The notes beneath the pieces are model-generated. The model was not told where the DNA came from, did no database searches, and worked only from the letters and a program-made list of their open reading frames with translations. From FEN-1219 sp963728995 (GTDB lineage Bacteria; Pseudomonadota; Gammaproteobacteria; Steroidobacterales; Rariloculaceae): a stretch of DNA of 64,000 nt. Location: assembly GCA_963728995.1 (NCBI GenBank), contig CAVSMD010000008.1, forward strand, positions 62,001-126,000, given 5' to 3'. Below are positions 1 through 7,970 of the stretch, piece after piece. The position numbers were made by a program, and so were the translations under genes. Positions within the stretch are counted from its first letter, which is position 1, and each line of letters starts with the position of its first letter.

Positions 1-495
1 TCCCAGGGAAAAGTCCGTGGGAGCCGTAGCATGCATGTGGACGATGCCGGTCGCGTCGTGCGTATGAATCGGATAGTGGCAGTCGCTGGTCGGCGACAGC
101 TCGACGATGCCGACGTGCTGCGGGATGGCGAGCGCGTCACCGTTTAGAAAGATCGAGAGATGGGCGTGCACGTGGTAATCCACCGGTGACGGATAGATGC
201 ACTCGAGGCTGCCCACCGGCATACCCTGACCGCCGTCGGTCGTGTCACCGTCCTGCCAGTACGTGGAGCCGACCTGATGACCGTCGTCCAGCGAGACGAC
301 GTTCGAGTCGAGCGGCGGCGTGCTTGGGGTGGGCGTGGGTGTGGGGGTCGGCGTGGGGGTCGGCGTGGGGGTCGGTGTCGACGAATCGGAGCTCGAGCCG
401 CCGCAGCCCGTCACCAGGGTTGCCGTGACCCATGCGCAGGCAAACGCCTTCCATGCGACTCGAAACCAGTCGTGGTTCGCATGAGACGAAAGCAT
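1..495 (-). CDS. Putative lipoprotein with Thr-Pro repeat linker and His-rich domain (3' end outside window)
   Basis: The reading frame is open from an ATG at 495 to the window edge, so the C-terminus is missing (165 codons seen). An AGGAGG ribosome site lies about 7 bases upstream. The N-terminus has a hydrophobic segment ending in a lipobox-like LVTGC, then a Ser-rich stretch and a run of Thr-Pro pairs. That suggests an exported lipid-anchored protein with a flexible linker. The following domain is rich in His and Cys (HVHAHLS, SDCHYPIHTHD, GIVHMHA), which could bind metal. I recognise the His-rich pattern only as a conserved hypothetical family. No enzymatic function can be assigned. Export and lipidation are inferred from the N-terminus. 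Confidence 0.7.
   Translation of the reverse strand, partial: MLSSHANHDWFRVAWKAFACAWVTATLVTGCGGSSSDSSTPTPTPTPTPTPTPTPTPSTPPLDSNVVSLDDGHQVGSTYWQDGDTTDGGQGMPVGSLECIYPSPVDYHVHAHLSIFLNGDALAIPQHVGIVELSPTSDCHYPIHTHDATGIVHMHATAPTDFSLG
331..378. repeat. 12-bp in-frame tandem repeat coding for Thr-Pro pairs
   Basis: Units of the form GTGGGGGTCGGC repeat at 341, 353 and 365 (the last with one change), with degenerate copies upstream. On the coding (minus) strand each unit adds two Thr-Pro pairs to the linker of the lipoprotein. Repeats of this kind commonly change copy number. Confidence 0.75.
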
Positions 496-658
496 CGCGA
501 CCCTCCTGCCGTGCTGACGGTCAACGCAATGCAAGAGGCGGACCAGGCGCCGAGAATGAAGTGATTCGGCGGATCATCGGGCGTGCGCCGCTGATCCGCT
601 GTGCTGAACTGTTGCCGCGGGGCGACACGGTCCGCGAAGAAGTGCGCGCGAGCGCGAG

Positions 659-2944
659 TCAACCGTGCGGTTTTAGATGCTGATCGAACCAGCTGAGCAT
701 GTGCGCGGCCGTTCGCAGCACGGACTCACGGCCGCGGTAACTGTGGCCTTCCCACGGCAAGAGCAGCAACTCCGCCTCGCCGCCGTTGCCGCGAATGGCC
801 TGGTAGAATTGCAAGGACTGCTGCGGGGAAGTGCCGGCGTTGGTGTCCTTTAGACCGTGCACCAAGAGCAGCGGCGCTTCGATACGGTCCGAGAACAGGA
901 GCGGCGACATTGCGAGATAGGTCTTCTGTGCCTGCCAGAGCGTGCGTCGCTCGGTTTGAAAACCGAAGGGCGTCAGTGTTCGGTTGTAGGCGCCGCTCAA
1001 GGCGACGCCTGCGGCGAACAGCCGCGAGTGCACCAACAGGTTCGCGACCATGAATGCGCCGTAGCTATGGCCGGCCACGCCGACCCGTTTCGTGTCGACG
1101 AAGTGCGTGGATCCCGCGGCTTCGATGGCCGCCGAGGCGTTGGCGATGACCTGCTCGACGAACGTGTCGTTCGCGTCGGTCTCGCTACCGACGATCGGCA
1201 TCGATACGTCGTCGAGCACCGCGTAGCCGCGCAGCAGAAAGAACAGGCGGAACGCGCGCGCGAACGTCATCGAATACTCTTCGGCCTCCGCGGACACCGC
1301 AGACTCCTTAACGGAAACCTGGCGCGGGTATGCCCACAGGATCAAGGGGAGCGGGGAGTGCCGATCGTAGTTCGGAGGTAGATACAGCGATGCTCGAAGA
1401 TCAACGCCATCGGCTCTGCGGTACTCGAGCGGAATGCGCTGCGCCTTGACGAGCAGCTGCGACGGCCGCTCGAAGTGAGTCAGCGGCAACGTGGCATCGT
1501 TCTTGGCGGAAGTCAGGAAGTAGTTCGGCGTCGTCTGGCTTTCACGTCGCACGAGCAGGAGCGAGGCGTCCGGCAGCACGATGTTCTCGAGCGATTCATA
1601 CCGCTCCGCCGGCGCCGTCCAAATCCGCTCGCGCGCTCCCGTTCGCAGGGCCACGTGGTCCAGAAAGCTGCGCCGCTGCTTGTCTGTGACCTCCGTGCCG
1701 CGAAGATAGAAACCGTTGTCGTGCAGCAGGACCGTATCGAAGCCCCACTGGTTGGCGCGGACGATGGGTAGTTGTCCCGCTGCGCCGTCGTAACCGGTCA
1801 AGGACTTTGTCGGCGTGGAGGAACTCGCGAGATCGACGGACCAGAGGTCGGTGCGGCCGGTTCTCGAGTCGTAATCGCTCACCAGCGCTACGCTCGAGTC
1901 GCCGAGCCAGCGGACACCGGCGAAGCGGTGCGGTAACGCAAATCGCTCGCGAGCAGGGTCTCCAAACGGCGCCGCGAGGGACATGACTCGATCGGCGCCA
2001 TCGCGGCGTTCGACCCAGACCAGCGTGGCAGCACTGGTGGCTTGCCATTCGATGGCCCGCGCCGCATCGGGCAGACGGGCGACGACGTTGCCAAAGCGGT
2101 CCCAAATCTCCATGACGTGTGCCGCAGCGTCGAAGTCATTGCCTTGCGGATAGGGCTGGACGAGACGGCGCACGAGGAGGAAAGCCTGCGCCGGCGCCGC
2201 CATCACGGACTCGAAGGCGGTGGGCCGGCCGATGAGGTGTCGGCCCGTCGCAAGGCAATCGATGATTTCGAGCTGAGTTTCGAGCAGCTCAGCGGCCTGC
2301 TGTTCGGTCAACGACGTCGGCTCGCCGCGAAGCGCCTGCCCGGCGACTCGTTTGACGATGGACACCAGAGCCTGGCGACCGCCATCCGGTTCGCTGGCGA
2401 CTCTGCAGAGCAAGCGGTGGTTATCCGGTAGCCACGAGCAAGGCGGTCCACGGGTGGTGTCGACGGAGCGAACGATCGCTCGCGCCTGCGCGGTCGTCGA
2501 GTCGCCGACCCACAGCTCGGCACCCTCGCTGCGCGTCACGGTGAATGCGAAGCGCAAGCCGTCCGCGCTCCAGCGTGGATATCCGACCACGGCGTCGTAT
2601 GGCACTGCCACTGGTGTCTGCTCGAGCGTGCGCAGATCGACGAGCGTGAGCCCGTAGTAGTCCAGCGGTGCGTGCGCCGCGCCTGTGACGAGGCTAATCG
2701 CATGTCCGGCAAGCTCGACGGCGGGCTCCGACAGCTGCTCGAGCGACAGCAGCTGACGCTCCTGCACGAGCAGCGCATAGCGTCCCGTGGGGTCCAGGAC
2801 CACCGGCGGCAGTGGCTCTACATCGAGCAGCCGTGCGATGTCGGAGCTCGGCTCCAGGCGCGTCTCGCTCTGCGCCGCGGCGCCCGGGCCCGCGAGGCAC
2901 AGGCCGAGCGCGGCTGCACACGCAGAAGATAGGACTCTCTTCAA
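659..2944 (-). CDS. S9-family prolyl oligopeptidase-like serine peptidase (glutamyl-peptidase type)
   Basis: A 761-residue exported hydrolase. The N-terminus is a signal peptide (Lys-Arg, a hydrophobic core, a cut near AAAQ). The middle shows the repeated WSADG-like and WLPDN-like blades of a beta-propeller. The C-terminal 250 residues are an alpha/beta hydrolase with the nucleophile in GHSYGAF (Ser627), the acid in GLKDT (Asp700) and His734 in EGHSY. That order and spacing fit family S9; the GHSYGAFMVANLL context resembles the S9D glutamyl endopeptidases. Probable role: periplasmic peptide degradation. The start is TTG with an AGGCAGG site upstream; there is no nearer ATG. It is monocistronic as far as can be seen. 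Confidence 0.88.
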   Translation of the reverse strand: MKRVLSSACAAALGLCLAGPGAAAQSETRLEPSSDIARLLDVEPLPPVVLDPTGRYALLVQERQLLSLEQLSEPAVELAGHAISLVTGAAHAPLDYYGLTLVDLRTLEQTPVAVPYDAVVGYPRWSADGLRFAFTVTRSEGAELWVGDSTTAQARAIVRSVDTTRGPPCSWLPDNHRLLCRVASEPDGGRQALVSIVKRVAGQALRGEPTSLTEQQAAELLETQLEIIDCLATGRHLIGRPTAFESVMAAPAQAFLLVRRLVQPYPQGNDFDAAAHVMEIWDRFGNVVARLPDAARAIEWQATSAATLVWVERRDGADRVMSLAAPFGDPARERFALPHRFAGVRWLGDSSVALVSDYDSRTGRTDLWSVDLASSSTPTKSLTGYDGAAGQLPIVRANQWGFDTVLLHDNGFYLRGTEVTDKQRRSFLDHVALRTGARERIWTAPAERYESLENIVLPDASLLLVRRESQTTPNYFLTSAKNDATLPLTHFERPSQLLVKAQRIPLEYRRADGVDLRASLYLPPNYDRHSPLPLILWAYPRQVSVKESAVSAEAEEYSMTFARAFRLFFLLRGYAVLDDVSMPIVGSETDANDTFVEQVIANASAAIEAAGSTHFVDTKRVGVAGHSYGAFMVANLLVHSRLFAAGVALSGAYNRTLTPFGFQTERRTLWQAQKTYLAMSPLLFSDRIEAPLLLVHGLKDTNAGTSPQQSLQFYQAIRGNGGEAELLLLPWEGHSYRGRESVLRTAAHMLSWFDQHLKPHG

Positions 2945-3326
2945 GGGATTGCCTGCCTAATCGGGGCCCGGTGCAGCGTCACCTTGGCTCCGGACACGTA
3001 GCCTTCTTGCGGCGATTCTCGTGATCACGCGGTGGTTCGACTGTGCGCTCGGTCGGGAATTCGTAAATTATGCAAGACCGTGCACGCGCCTAACAACGTC
3101 GGCGGGTTGGGTGTCGATCGCGAAACGAAGAGCAGGGCCGCCACAGGAACACGTCGGGCCGTCCGTGACCGTCGCTAGCGGCAGAATATGACATAATATA
3201 CATTATGCGCAGTAAGCTCCCGGGTCGAAGCCGCACCAGCGTCGGTTCTCTTTACAGGTCCAGTGAGAAGTCTAACCTAACCGATTGTTTCTATTGGGTG
3301 GCATATGTCTTGCTCATGTCGCCGCC
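2945..3326. other. Intergenic region between divergent genes
   Basis: About 380 bases separate the S9 peptidase (minus) from the outer-membrane protein gene (plus). The only clear structure is the inverted repeat at 3192-3207. A 41-codon open frame runs from ATG 3205 to a TGA at 3328-3330, overlapping the start of the next gene as ATGA; whether it is translated is unknown. No RNA gene or terminator was recognised. Confidence 0.5.
3192..3207. promoter_or_regulatory. Candidate operator (inverted repeat CATAAT-N4-ATTATG)
   Basis: Perfect 6-base arms flank a 4-base ATAC centre in an AT-rich island within GC-rich DNA. It lies 120 bases before the downstream ATG and could overlap a promoter for the plus-strand gene. 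No regulator for it is identifiable. Confidence 0.35.
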
Positions 3327-3917
3327 ATGACACTCCATGCGGGCTTGGGCTCACCCTTGTGGACGGTCGCCGCGATCGCGGCGGGCTTGTTCACCACGAC
3401 GGCGCACGCGCAAAGCGATTGGGACATCGTTCTGAACGGTCGCTCGGTCCATATGAACGCGGCGCACGACTGGAACGAGAACAATTGGGGGCTCGGCGTC
3501 GAGCGGGAATTCAATACCGGCAGCCGCTGGGTGAAGCTCGCCTTGGCGAACGGCTTCAAAGACAGCGACGGCGACCCCTCGTATATGGCCGGTGGCGGGC
3601 TCAAACGGCGCTTCCGGATGTTCTCGGACCATGCGTACTTCGATGTCGGCGTGATCGGCTTCGTGATGACCCGCGAGGATGTCCACCACAACCAGCCTTT
3701 CCCGGGCATGCTGCCGGCCATCACTTTCGGTACCGATCGAGTGGCCGTGAACGTCACGTATCTGCCGGAATTCGCCGTGGACAGCGTCACGAACGCGAAA
3801 CGAGTGGATCCACAGCTGGACGGCGTGTTCTTCGTCCAATTGAAGCTCGATGCGAGCCTGTTCGGCATGAGCAAGCGCCGGCGGCCATTCCTGGCCGACG
3901 GCGGCGCCGACCGCTGA
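3327..3917 (+). CDS. Predicted exported outer-membrane barrel-like protein
   Basis: A 196-residue protein with a clear signal peptide ending AHAQ, followed by short alternating-polarity strands rich in Gly, Asn and aromatic residues (HDWNENNWGLGVE, GGGLKRRF, DVGVIGFVMTR). This resembles small proteobacterial and phage-associated outer-membrane proteins of unknown function. It is therefore predicted to be a small beta-barrel, but no enzymatic motif is visible. Start choice: ATG 3327 gives a well-formed signal peptide; an in-frame TTG at 3285 would add 14 residues. No strong ribosome site precedes either. It is the only gene between the S9 peptidase and the M48 protease. Confidence 0.6.
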   Translation: MTLHAGLGSPLWTVAAIAAGLFTTTAHAQSDWDIVLNGRSVHMNAAHDWNENNWGLGVEREFNTGSRWVKLALANGFKDSDGDPSYMAGGGLKRRFRMFSDHAYFDVGVIGFVMTREDVHHNQPFPGMLPAITFGTDRVAVNVTYLPEFAVDSVTNAKRVDPQLDGVFFVQLKLDASLFGMSKRRRPFLADGGADR

Positions 3918-4046
3918 GCGCGTGGCCTACCGGCCCCGCGGGCCAGCGGCCGATGCGGCCTCATTGTGCTATCGTCCCGATGAACGAACCCATTTAGGCG
4001 CGTTCTAAATCGACAACTCGGGGTTTTGGCAGAGGATCGCAACAGG

Positions 4047-4823
4047 ATGATGCGCACGGCTTGGCTGATCACCGCAGGCTGCGCGGCGCTGGTGGCGAAC
4101 GGTGTGGCCCAGGCGCAGCTGATCGTATCCGAGAAGGAAGTCCGCCGCGAAGCGCGCGTCGAGTGGCTATCGATGAAGCGCCATTTGCCGATCGAACCCA
4201 ATCCCCGGGTTACGGCGTACGTCCAGTGCGTCGCGAACCATATCCTCGCGACGCTCCCGCCCGAGCAGGCAAAAGCCGACTGGGAAGTGATCGTCTTCGA
4301 CGACGATACGATCAACGCGTTCGCGGACCCGAACAACAAGATCGCAGTGTTCACGGGCCTGCTGCGTGTGGCCGATACGCCGGACGCCCTGGCTGCGGTG
4401 ATTGGCCACGAGGTGGCGCACGCGACGGAAGGTCACGTCATGCAGCGGGCCCGGCGCGGCGCTCGCACCAACGTGCTGGTGCTCCTCGGTGCGGCGGCCA
4501 CGGGCATCAACCGTGACCTCCTGAACGAAGGCGCGACGCTCGGAATGTCGCTGCCGTACGCGCGCGAGCAGGAGACGGAGGCCGACCGGATCGGCCTGCA
4601 CTCGATGGCCAAGGCCGGCTTCGATCCACGCGCGGCGTTGTCGCTATGGAAGAATATGGCCGTCGCGCTGAACGGCAAAGGCTCGCCGCCGGAATTTCTG
4701 TCGGACCACCCGTCCGACGACACGCGCCTCGAGACCGTGGTCAAGTCGATTACGCCGGCCCTCGTGGAGTACAACGCCGCGATCGACGCCGGGAAACGCC
4801 CCAACTGCCAGGCGGCGCGTTAG
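4047..4823 (+). CDS. M48-family zinc metalloprotease, exported
   Basis: A 258-residue M48 peptidase. Residues 1-24 are a signal peptide (hydrophobic core, cut near AQAQ). The zinc motif HEVAH is at 121-125 and the third ligand is probably Glu176 in the ETEADR segment. The family (Oma1/LoiP/BepA-like) degrades or matures envelope proteins in the periplasm. There is no TPR tail as in BepA, so it is closer to the short LoiP/YggG type. Start: ATG at 4047 (another ATG follows at once), with AGAGGA about ten bases upstream; a TTG at 4026 is less likely because it spoils the signal peptide. Confidence 0.85.
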   Translation: MMRTAWLITAGCAALVANGVAQAQLIVSEKEVRREARVEWLSMKRHLPIEPNPRVTAYVQCVANHILATLPPEQAKADWEVIVFDDDTINAFADPNNKIAVFTGLLRVADTPDALAAVIGHEVAHATEGHVMQRARRGARTNVLVLLGAAATGINRDLLNEGATLGMSLPYAREQETEADRIGLHSMAKAGFDPRAALSLWKNMAVALNGKGSPPEFLSDHPSDDTRLETVVKSITPALVEYNAAIDAGKRPNCQAAR

Positions 4824-4863
4824 GACGCGAAGCGCCCGGCTCGACGAACGGTTAGCTGGCCTG

Positions 4864-5538
4864 CTAGTTCTGGATCTTCGTCGCTTCGCTGGCCGGGGGC
4901 TGCGGCGCCCCACTCTGCTTTCCGACCTGGATTTGCCCCGCGCCCATCGGCGGCGGCGGCGCCACGAGTCCGTGCGCGACGTAGATCTCCATGAGCTGAT
5001 CGTCGGTCAGCGACTCGACGCTCGCGAGCTCGCACGCGGCACGCGCGTTCAAGAATCGCGGATCACGACGGTTCGGCCCGTCTGCGCCAGGATTCGTAAA
5101 GGGGTCATCCGTGAACGCCCCGCCGCTGACCTGCAATCGAAGGTTGTTGTCGCATACCTTCAAGGTGGCGCGACCACGTCTGCTCGTTGGCAAGTTTGGA
5201 TCGTCGGGCGGCGAGAACGGGATGTTCTGTGTGCCCGTGGCGGCGAAGGCACCGTTGCTTAGACGGCGGTCGGCCTCGCCCTGCGGCAGCTCGGTAGGGT
5301 CGCTGAACACCAGCTCGGGAGCATACGTCATGTCGCAGAACGTGCCGCGTAACTCCACGCGAAACGGACAGCGCTGCGAGCCCGTGTAGACGATGAGCGT
5401 GGTGCGGTCGATGACGTCGAACTTGCGGACGTCGCCCGCGAAAAAACATTCTTTGACGCTGCACGCGCGTTCGGCGGCACCGGCGGAAGCGATGCAGCAG
5501 GCGACGAGCAGTAGAGAGCCGACGGTGCCGAGTTTCAT
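4864..5538 (-). CDS. Secreted DUF6491-like protein of unknown function
   Basis: A 224-residue exported protein. The signal peptide (MKLGTV..., cut near GAAE) is followed by a Cys-containing domain: CSVKECFF, QRCPFRVEL, TFCDMTY. This looks like DUF6491, a small family of periplasmic proteins in Xanthomonadales relatives with a CF...RxF...L pattern and paired cysteines. The C-terminal third (Pro-rich, PPPPMG) is low-complexity. Start: ATG 5538 behind GGGGGT; a GTG at 5580 would lie in a tandem repeat and spoil the signal peptide. It is convergent with the M48 gene across 40 bases. Function unknown. Confidence 0.55.
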   Translation of the reverse strand: MKLGTVGSLLLVACCIASAGAAERACSVKECFFAGDVRKFDVIDRTTLIVYTGSQRCPFRVELRGTFCDMTYAPELVFSDPTELPQGEADRRLSNGAFAATGTQNIPFSPPDDPNLPTSRRGRATLKVCDNNLRLQVSGGAFTDDPFTNPGADGPNRRDPRFLNARAACELASVESLTDDQLMEIYVAHGLVAPPPPMGAGQIQVGKQSGAPQPPASEATKIQN

Positions 5539-5560
5539 GTCGATACCCCCTGGCTGGCCA

Positions 5561-5580
5561 TTGGATTCACTTGGATTCAC
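5561..5580. repeat. Perfect 10-bp tandem duplication (TTGGATTCAC x2)
   Basis: Two exact adjacent copies lie 23 bases upstream of the DUF6491-like start. They could be a slipped duplication or part of its promoter region. Confidence 0.6.
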
Positions 5581-5639
5581 TCTAGGTCAGTTTCGGACCG
5601 GTGTCTATTGACCTTCGTTCCCGCCATAAGACGATTGGT

Positions 5640-6587
5640 TCACCTGTCTACGGAGCGTGGGAAAGCCGCGTCGCGCACCCGGACCGCCACGTCCGGAAAG
5701 TCGCAGAACACGCCGTCGACTCGAACGTCTGCGAAGAACGCATCGAGCAGCTGCTCCAACGTCTTGGCGTACCCGGGCAGCCCTTCTCGTCGAAAAGTGT
5801 AGGCGTGCAGGCGCAGTCCCGCGCCGCGCGCCGCGCGCGTCAGCGCCGTGACTTCGAGCCTCCCGCCCTGCTCCTCGAGTAACTGCGTGTAGCTCGATCC
5901 GAGTCCATAGGCGTACTCCGCGACGCGCTCGAGGCCTGGGCTCGTCAACAGCTCGGCATGGGTGGGCTCGGTCCCCACCAGCTGAATGAGCTTCAAACGA
6001 CATCGAAGCTCGTCCTTGACCCGTTGCAGCTCCGTGGGATCGAAACATTGGACGAACGCGGCATCGCTCGCTTGCGAGTAGCCGAGCTCGCCGAGCTTCG
6101 CTACCAGCAAACGCGTCAGGTCCACGCCATGCTCGCGATGCCACGCGGGCTCTTTGATCTCGGGATAGATGCCGACCGTGCGACCGGTGGCCTTGTTCAG
6201 ACCCTGAATCAGGCGCAGCTCTTCCTCGAGCGTCGCGATTCGCGCGATGCCGATCTCGGGGGGGAAGCGCCGCGGGTACTTCGCTGTTCGTGTGCCCGGC
6301 GCGCGGCGCTCGAACAGCGTGAGCTGCCGCAACTCCGCGAGATCGAAATCGATGACGTAGTGTCGCCCGTCGTGGCGCTGGCTGCCGGGGAATCGCTCGC
6401 GGACGTCCGACACGTCGTCGAGATGAGTGTCGTGCAACACGACGAGCTCCGAGTCACGCGTCGCGAGCACGTCCTGCTCGAGAAAGTCGGCGCCCTGGCC
6501 GTAGGCGAGCGCCTTGCCGACGAGCGTGTGCTCGGGCAGGTAGCCGCTCGCGCCGCGATGGGCGATGACGATCGGGCGCTCGCGCAT
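5640..6587 (-). CDS. glpQ: Glycerophosphodiester phosphodiesterase
   Basis: A 315-residue GDPD with a TIM-barrel fold. It hydrolyses glycerophosphodiesters to glycerol-3-phosphate and an alcohol. The catalytic set is visible at the N-terminus: His10-Arg11 (HRGASG), Glu37 and Asp39 (EQD), and His52 (VLHD). Length and insertions match the larger GlpQ type, but there is no signal peptide, so it should act in the cytoplasm. It lies 22 bases downstream of the TIR-like gene on the same strand and is probably co-transcribed with it. The glpQ symbol is by family resemblance; the physiological substrate is not proven. Confidence 0.82.
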   Translation of the reverse strand: MRERPIVIAHRGASGYLPEHTLVGKALAYGQGADFLEQDVLATRDSELVVLHDTHLDDVSDVRERFPGSQRHDGRHYVIDFDLAELRQLTLFERRAPGTRTAKYPRRFPPEIGIARIATLEEELRLIQGLNKATGRTVGIYPEIKEPAWHREHGVDLTRLLVAKLGELGYSQASDAAFVQCFDPTELQRVKDELRCRLKLIQLVGTEPTHAELLTSPGLERVAEYAYGLGSSYTQLLEEQGGRLEVTALTRAARGAGLRLHAYTFRREGLPGYAKTLEQLLDAFFADVRVDGVFCDFPDVAVRVRDAAFPRSVDR

Positions 6588-6609
6588 GCGTGGGTCGGGC
6601 GACGCCGTC

Positions 6610-7062
6610 TCAGAGCTTGAACTCGATCATGTCCCAGCGGGCGGTGTCTTCGCCGCGAGCCTGGCGCCGAATGGCATCCACGATCAATCGGCCATCCCAG
6701 CCGATCACCTCGGCGGCGCGCTTGGCAAGCTCGGGCGGTACCTTCATGGTGACGCCGAACGGCTCCATCGCGACCAACGGCAGGTTCTTGGCTTGGGCCA
6801 CGTCCATCTGGTAGGTCGTCCAATACTCGTTGTCGACGTACAGCGCGCTCAGCACGACGACGACCTCGGCAGATTTCAGCTGCGTTCGATACTCTTCCTT
6901 CAGCGCTTCCTTGCCGCCCGCCGCCGGCGGATGATCCGGCACACTGCAGTTACGGTAGAAGAAGTTCGGTGAGGATTCCAGATACTCGAACACGCGATGG
7001 TAGTCGGAATGACTCGCGAACGCGTGTGTGACGAATACCCGAATCGGGTCTCTCTCAGACAT
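6610..7062 (-). CDS. TIR-like (DUF1863 / ThsB-type) domain protein
   Basis: A 150-residue single-domain protein with a flavodoxin-like TIR-related fold: beta-1 VFVTHA, a helix with SDYHRVFEYL, then LKSAEVVVVLSALY and a closing PLVAMEPFG strand. Relatives include Thoeris ThsB, which makes cyclic ADP-ribose-type signals, and MTH538-like proteins. At the position of the catalytic Glu (four residues after the Trp at 81) this protein has Gln85, so NAD-hydrolase activity is uncertain. Start: ATG at 7062; longer versions would run into the divergent promoter region. No ThsA-like effector lies beside it; the neighbours are a GDPD gene (downstream) and an EEP hydrolase (divergent). Defence is one possibility only. 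Confidence 0.7.
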   Translation of the reverse strand: MSERDPIRVFVTHAFASHSDYHRVFEYLESSPNFFYRNCSVPDHPPAAGGKEALKEEYRTQLKSAEVVVVLSALYVDNEYWTTYQMDVAQAKNLPLVAMEPFGVTMKVPPELAKRAAEVIGWDGRLIVDAIRRQARGEDTARWDMIEFKL

Positions 7063-7208
7063 GTCGCTGCGCCTCGGGATCCTCGGATGCTCCCGGACGC
7101 TACTACCGCATGCCCATATTTGCAACGAAACCCTTCGCGATCTGTCGAAGCGCGACAATAACGGAATTCTCAATTGCAAACAGGCTCCTCCGGTACACTA
7201 CAGTGACG

Positions 7209-7964
7209 ATGAGACTGCTGCTCTACAACATTCGCTACGGACTGGGCCTGGGATCGGCCTTGCACTGGCCTCTGCCGGGCATGGGCTACCTGCTCGGCAA
7301 TCGCGGCAACTTGCAGCGGATCACGGACTTCATCAAGTCGCAAGACCCCGACATCGTCGGTCTCGTGGAAGTGGACACGGGCTCGATCAGAACGCGTCGC
7401 ATCAACCAGGCCGACGTCATCGCGCGATCACTCGGCCACTACTCCGTCTATCAGTGCAAGTACGGCGTCGACTCGCTGAATCAGCATCTGCCGATCCTGA
7501 GAAAGCAGGGCAACGCGTTTCTGGCGGCACCCCGAGTGCATGGCGAGAGGTTTCACTACTTCGAGAAGGGCATCAAACGGCTGATCATCGAGCTCGAGCT
7601 CGAAGAGTGTGCGGTCTTTCTCGTGCACCTTTCCTTGAAGTATCGGCATCGACACACGCAGCTCCAGCATCTTCATGATCTCGTCATGGCGTCGCCGAAG
7701 CCGGTGATCATTGCCGGTGACTTCAACACGTTCTGGGGCGAGCATGAGATCTATCTATTCATGAAGGCCTGCAAGCTGCGCAGCGCCAATGCGCGCGGCC
7801 TGCCGTCGTATCCGAGTCGTTCGCCCCGCAAGGAGCTCGACTTCGTGCTGTACGGCGCCGGCATCCGCGTGACGGACTTCTCGATCCCGGCGGTGAAGTA
7901 CTCGGACCATCTGCCGCTGGTCTGCGACTTCGAGATGGAGTCCGGGGCGCGTGCCGCGGCTTAG
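7209..7964 (+). CDS. Endonuclease/exonuclease/phosphatase (EEP) family hydrolase
   Basis: A 251-residue EEP-fold metal-dependent hydrolase. Signature elements occur in order: Asn in LYNIRYG, Glu in VGLVEVD, the GDFN motif, and a terminal SDH (KYSDHLPL). The family includes DNA and RNA nucleases, phosphatases and sphingomyelinases; nothing here separates them, though there is no signal peptide. Start: ATG 7209 begins directly with the first strand; the upstream extension is not conserved-looking. It is divergent from the TIR-like gene (146 bases apart), and its stop is six bases before the beta-oxidation gene, so the two are likely one transcript. Confidence 0.8.
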   Translation: MRLLLYNIRYGLGLGSALHWPLPGMGYLLGNRGNLQRITDFIKSQDPDIVGLVEVDTGSIRTRRINQADVIARSLGHYSVYQCKYGVDSLNQHLPILRKQGNAFLAAPRVHGERFHYFEKGIKRLIIELELEECAVFLVHLSLKYRHRHTQLQHLHDLVMASPKPVIIAGDFNTFWGEHEIYLFMKACKLRSANARGLPSYPSRSPRKELDFVLYGAGIRVTDFSIPAVKYSDHLPLVCDFEMESGARAAA

Positions 7965-7970
7965 TAGCGG

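Noticed and set aside
329..380. Short direct repeats as a CRISPR array
   Set aside because: 12-bp units without spacers, in frame inside a lipoprotein gene.
6610..7062. A complete Thoeris system
   Set aside because: No ThsA-like effector (SIR2, macro or SLOG) next to the TIR-like gene, and the catalytic Glu seems changed.
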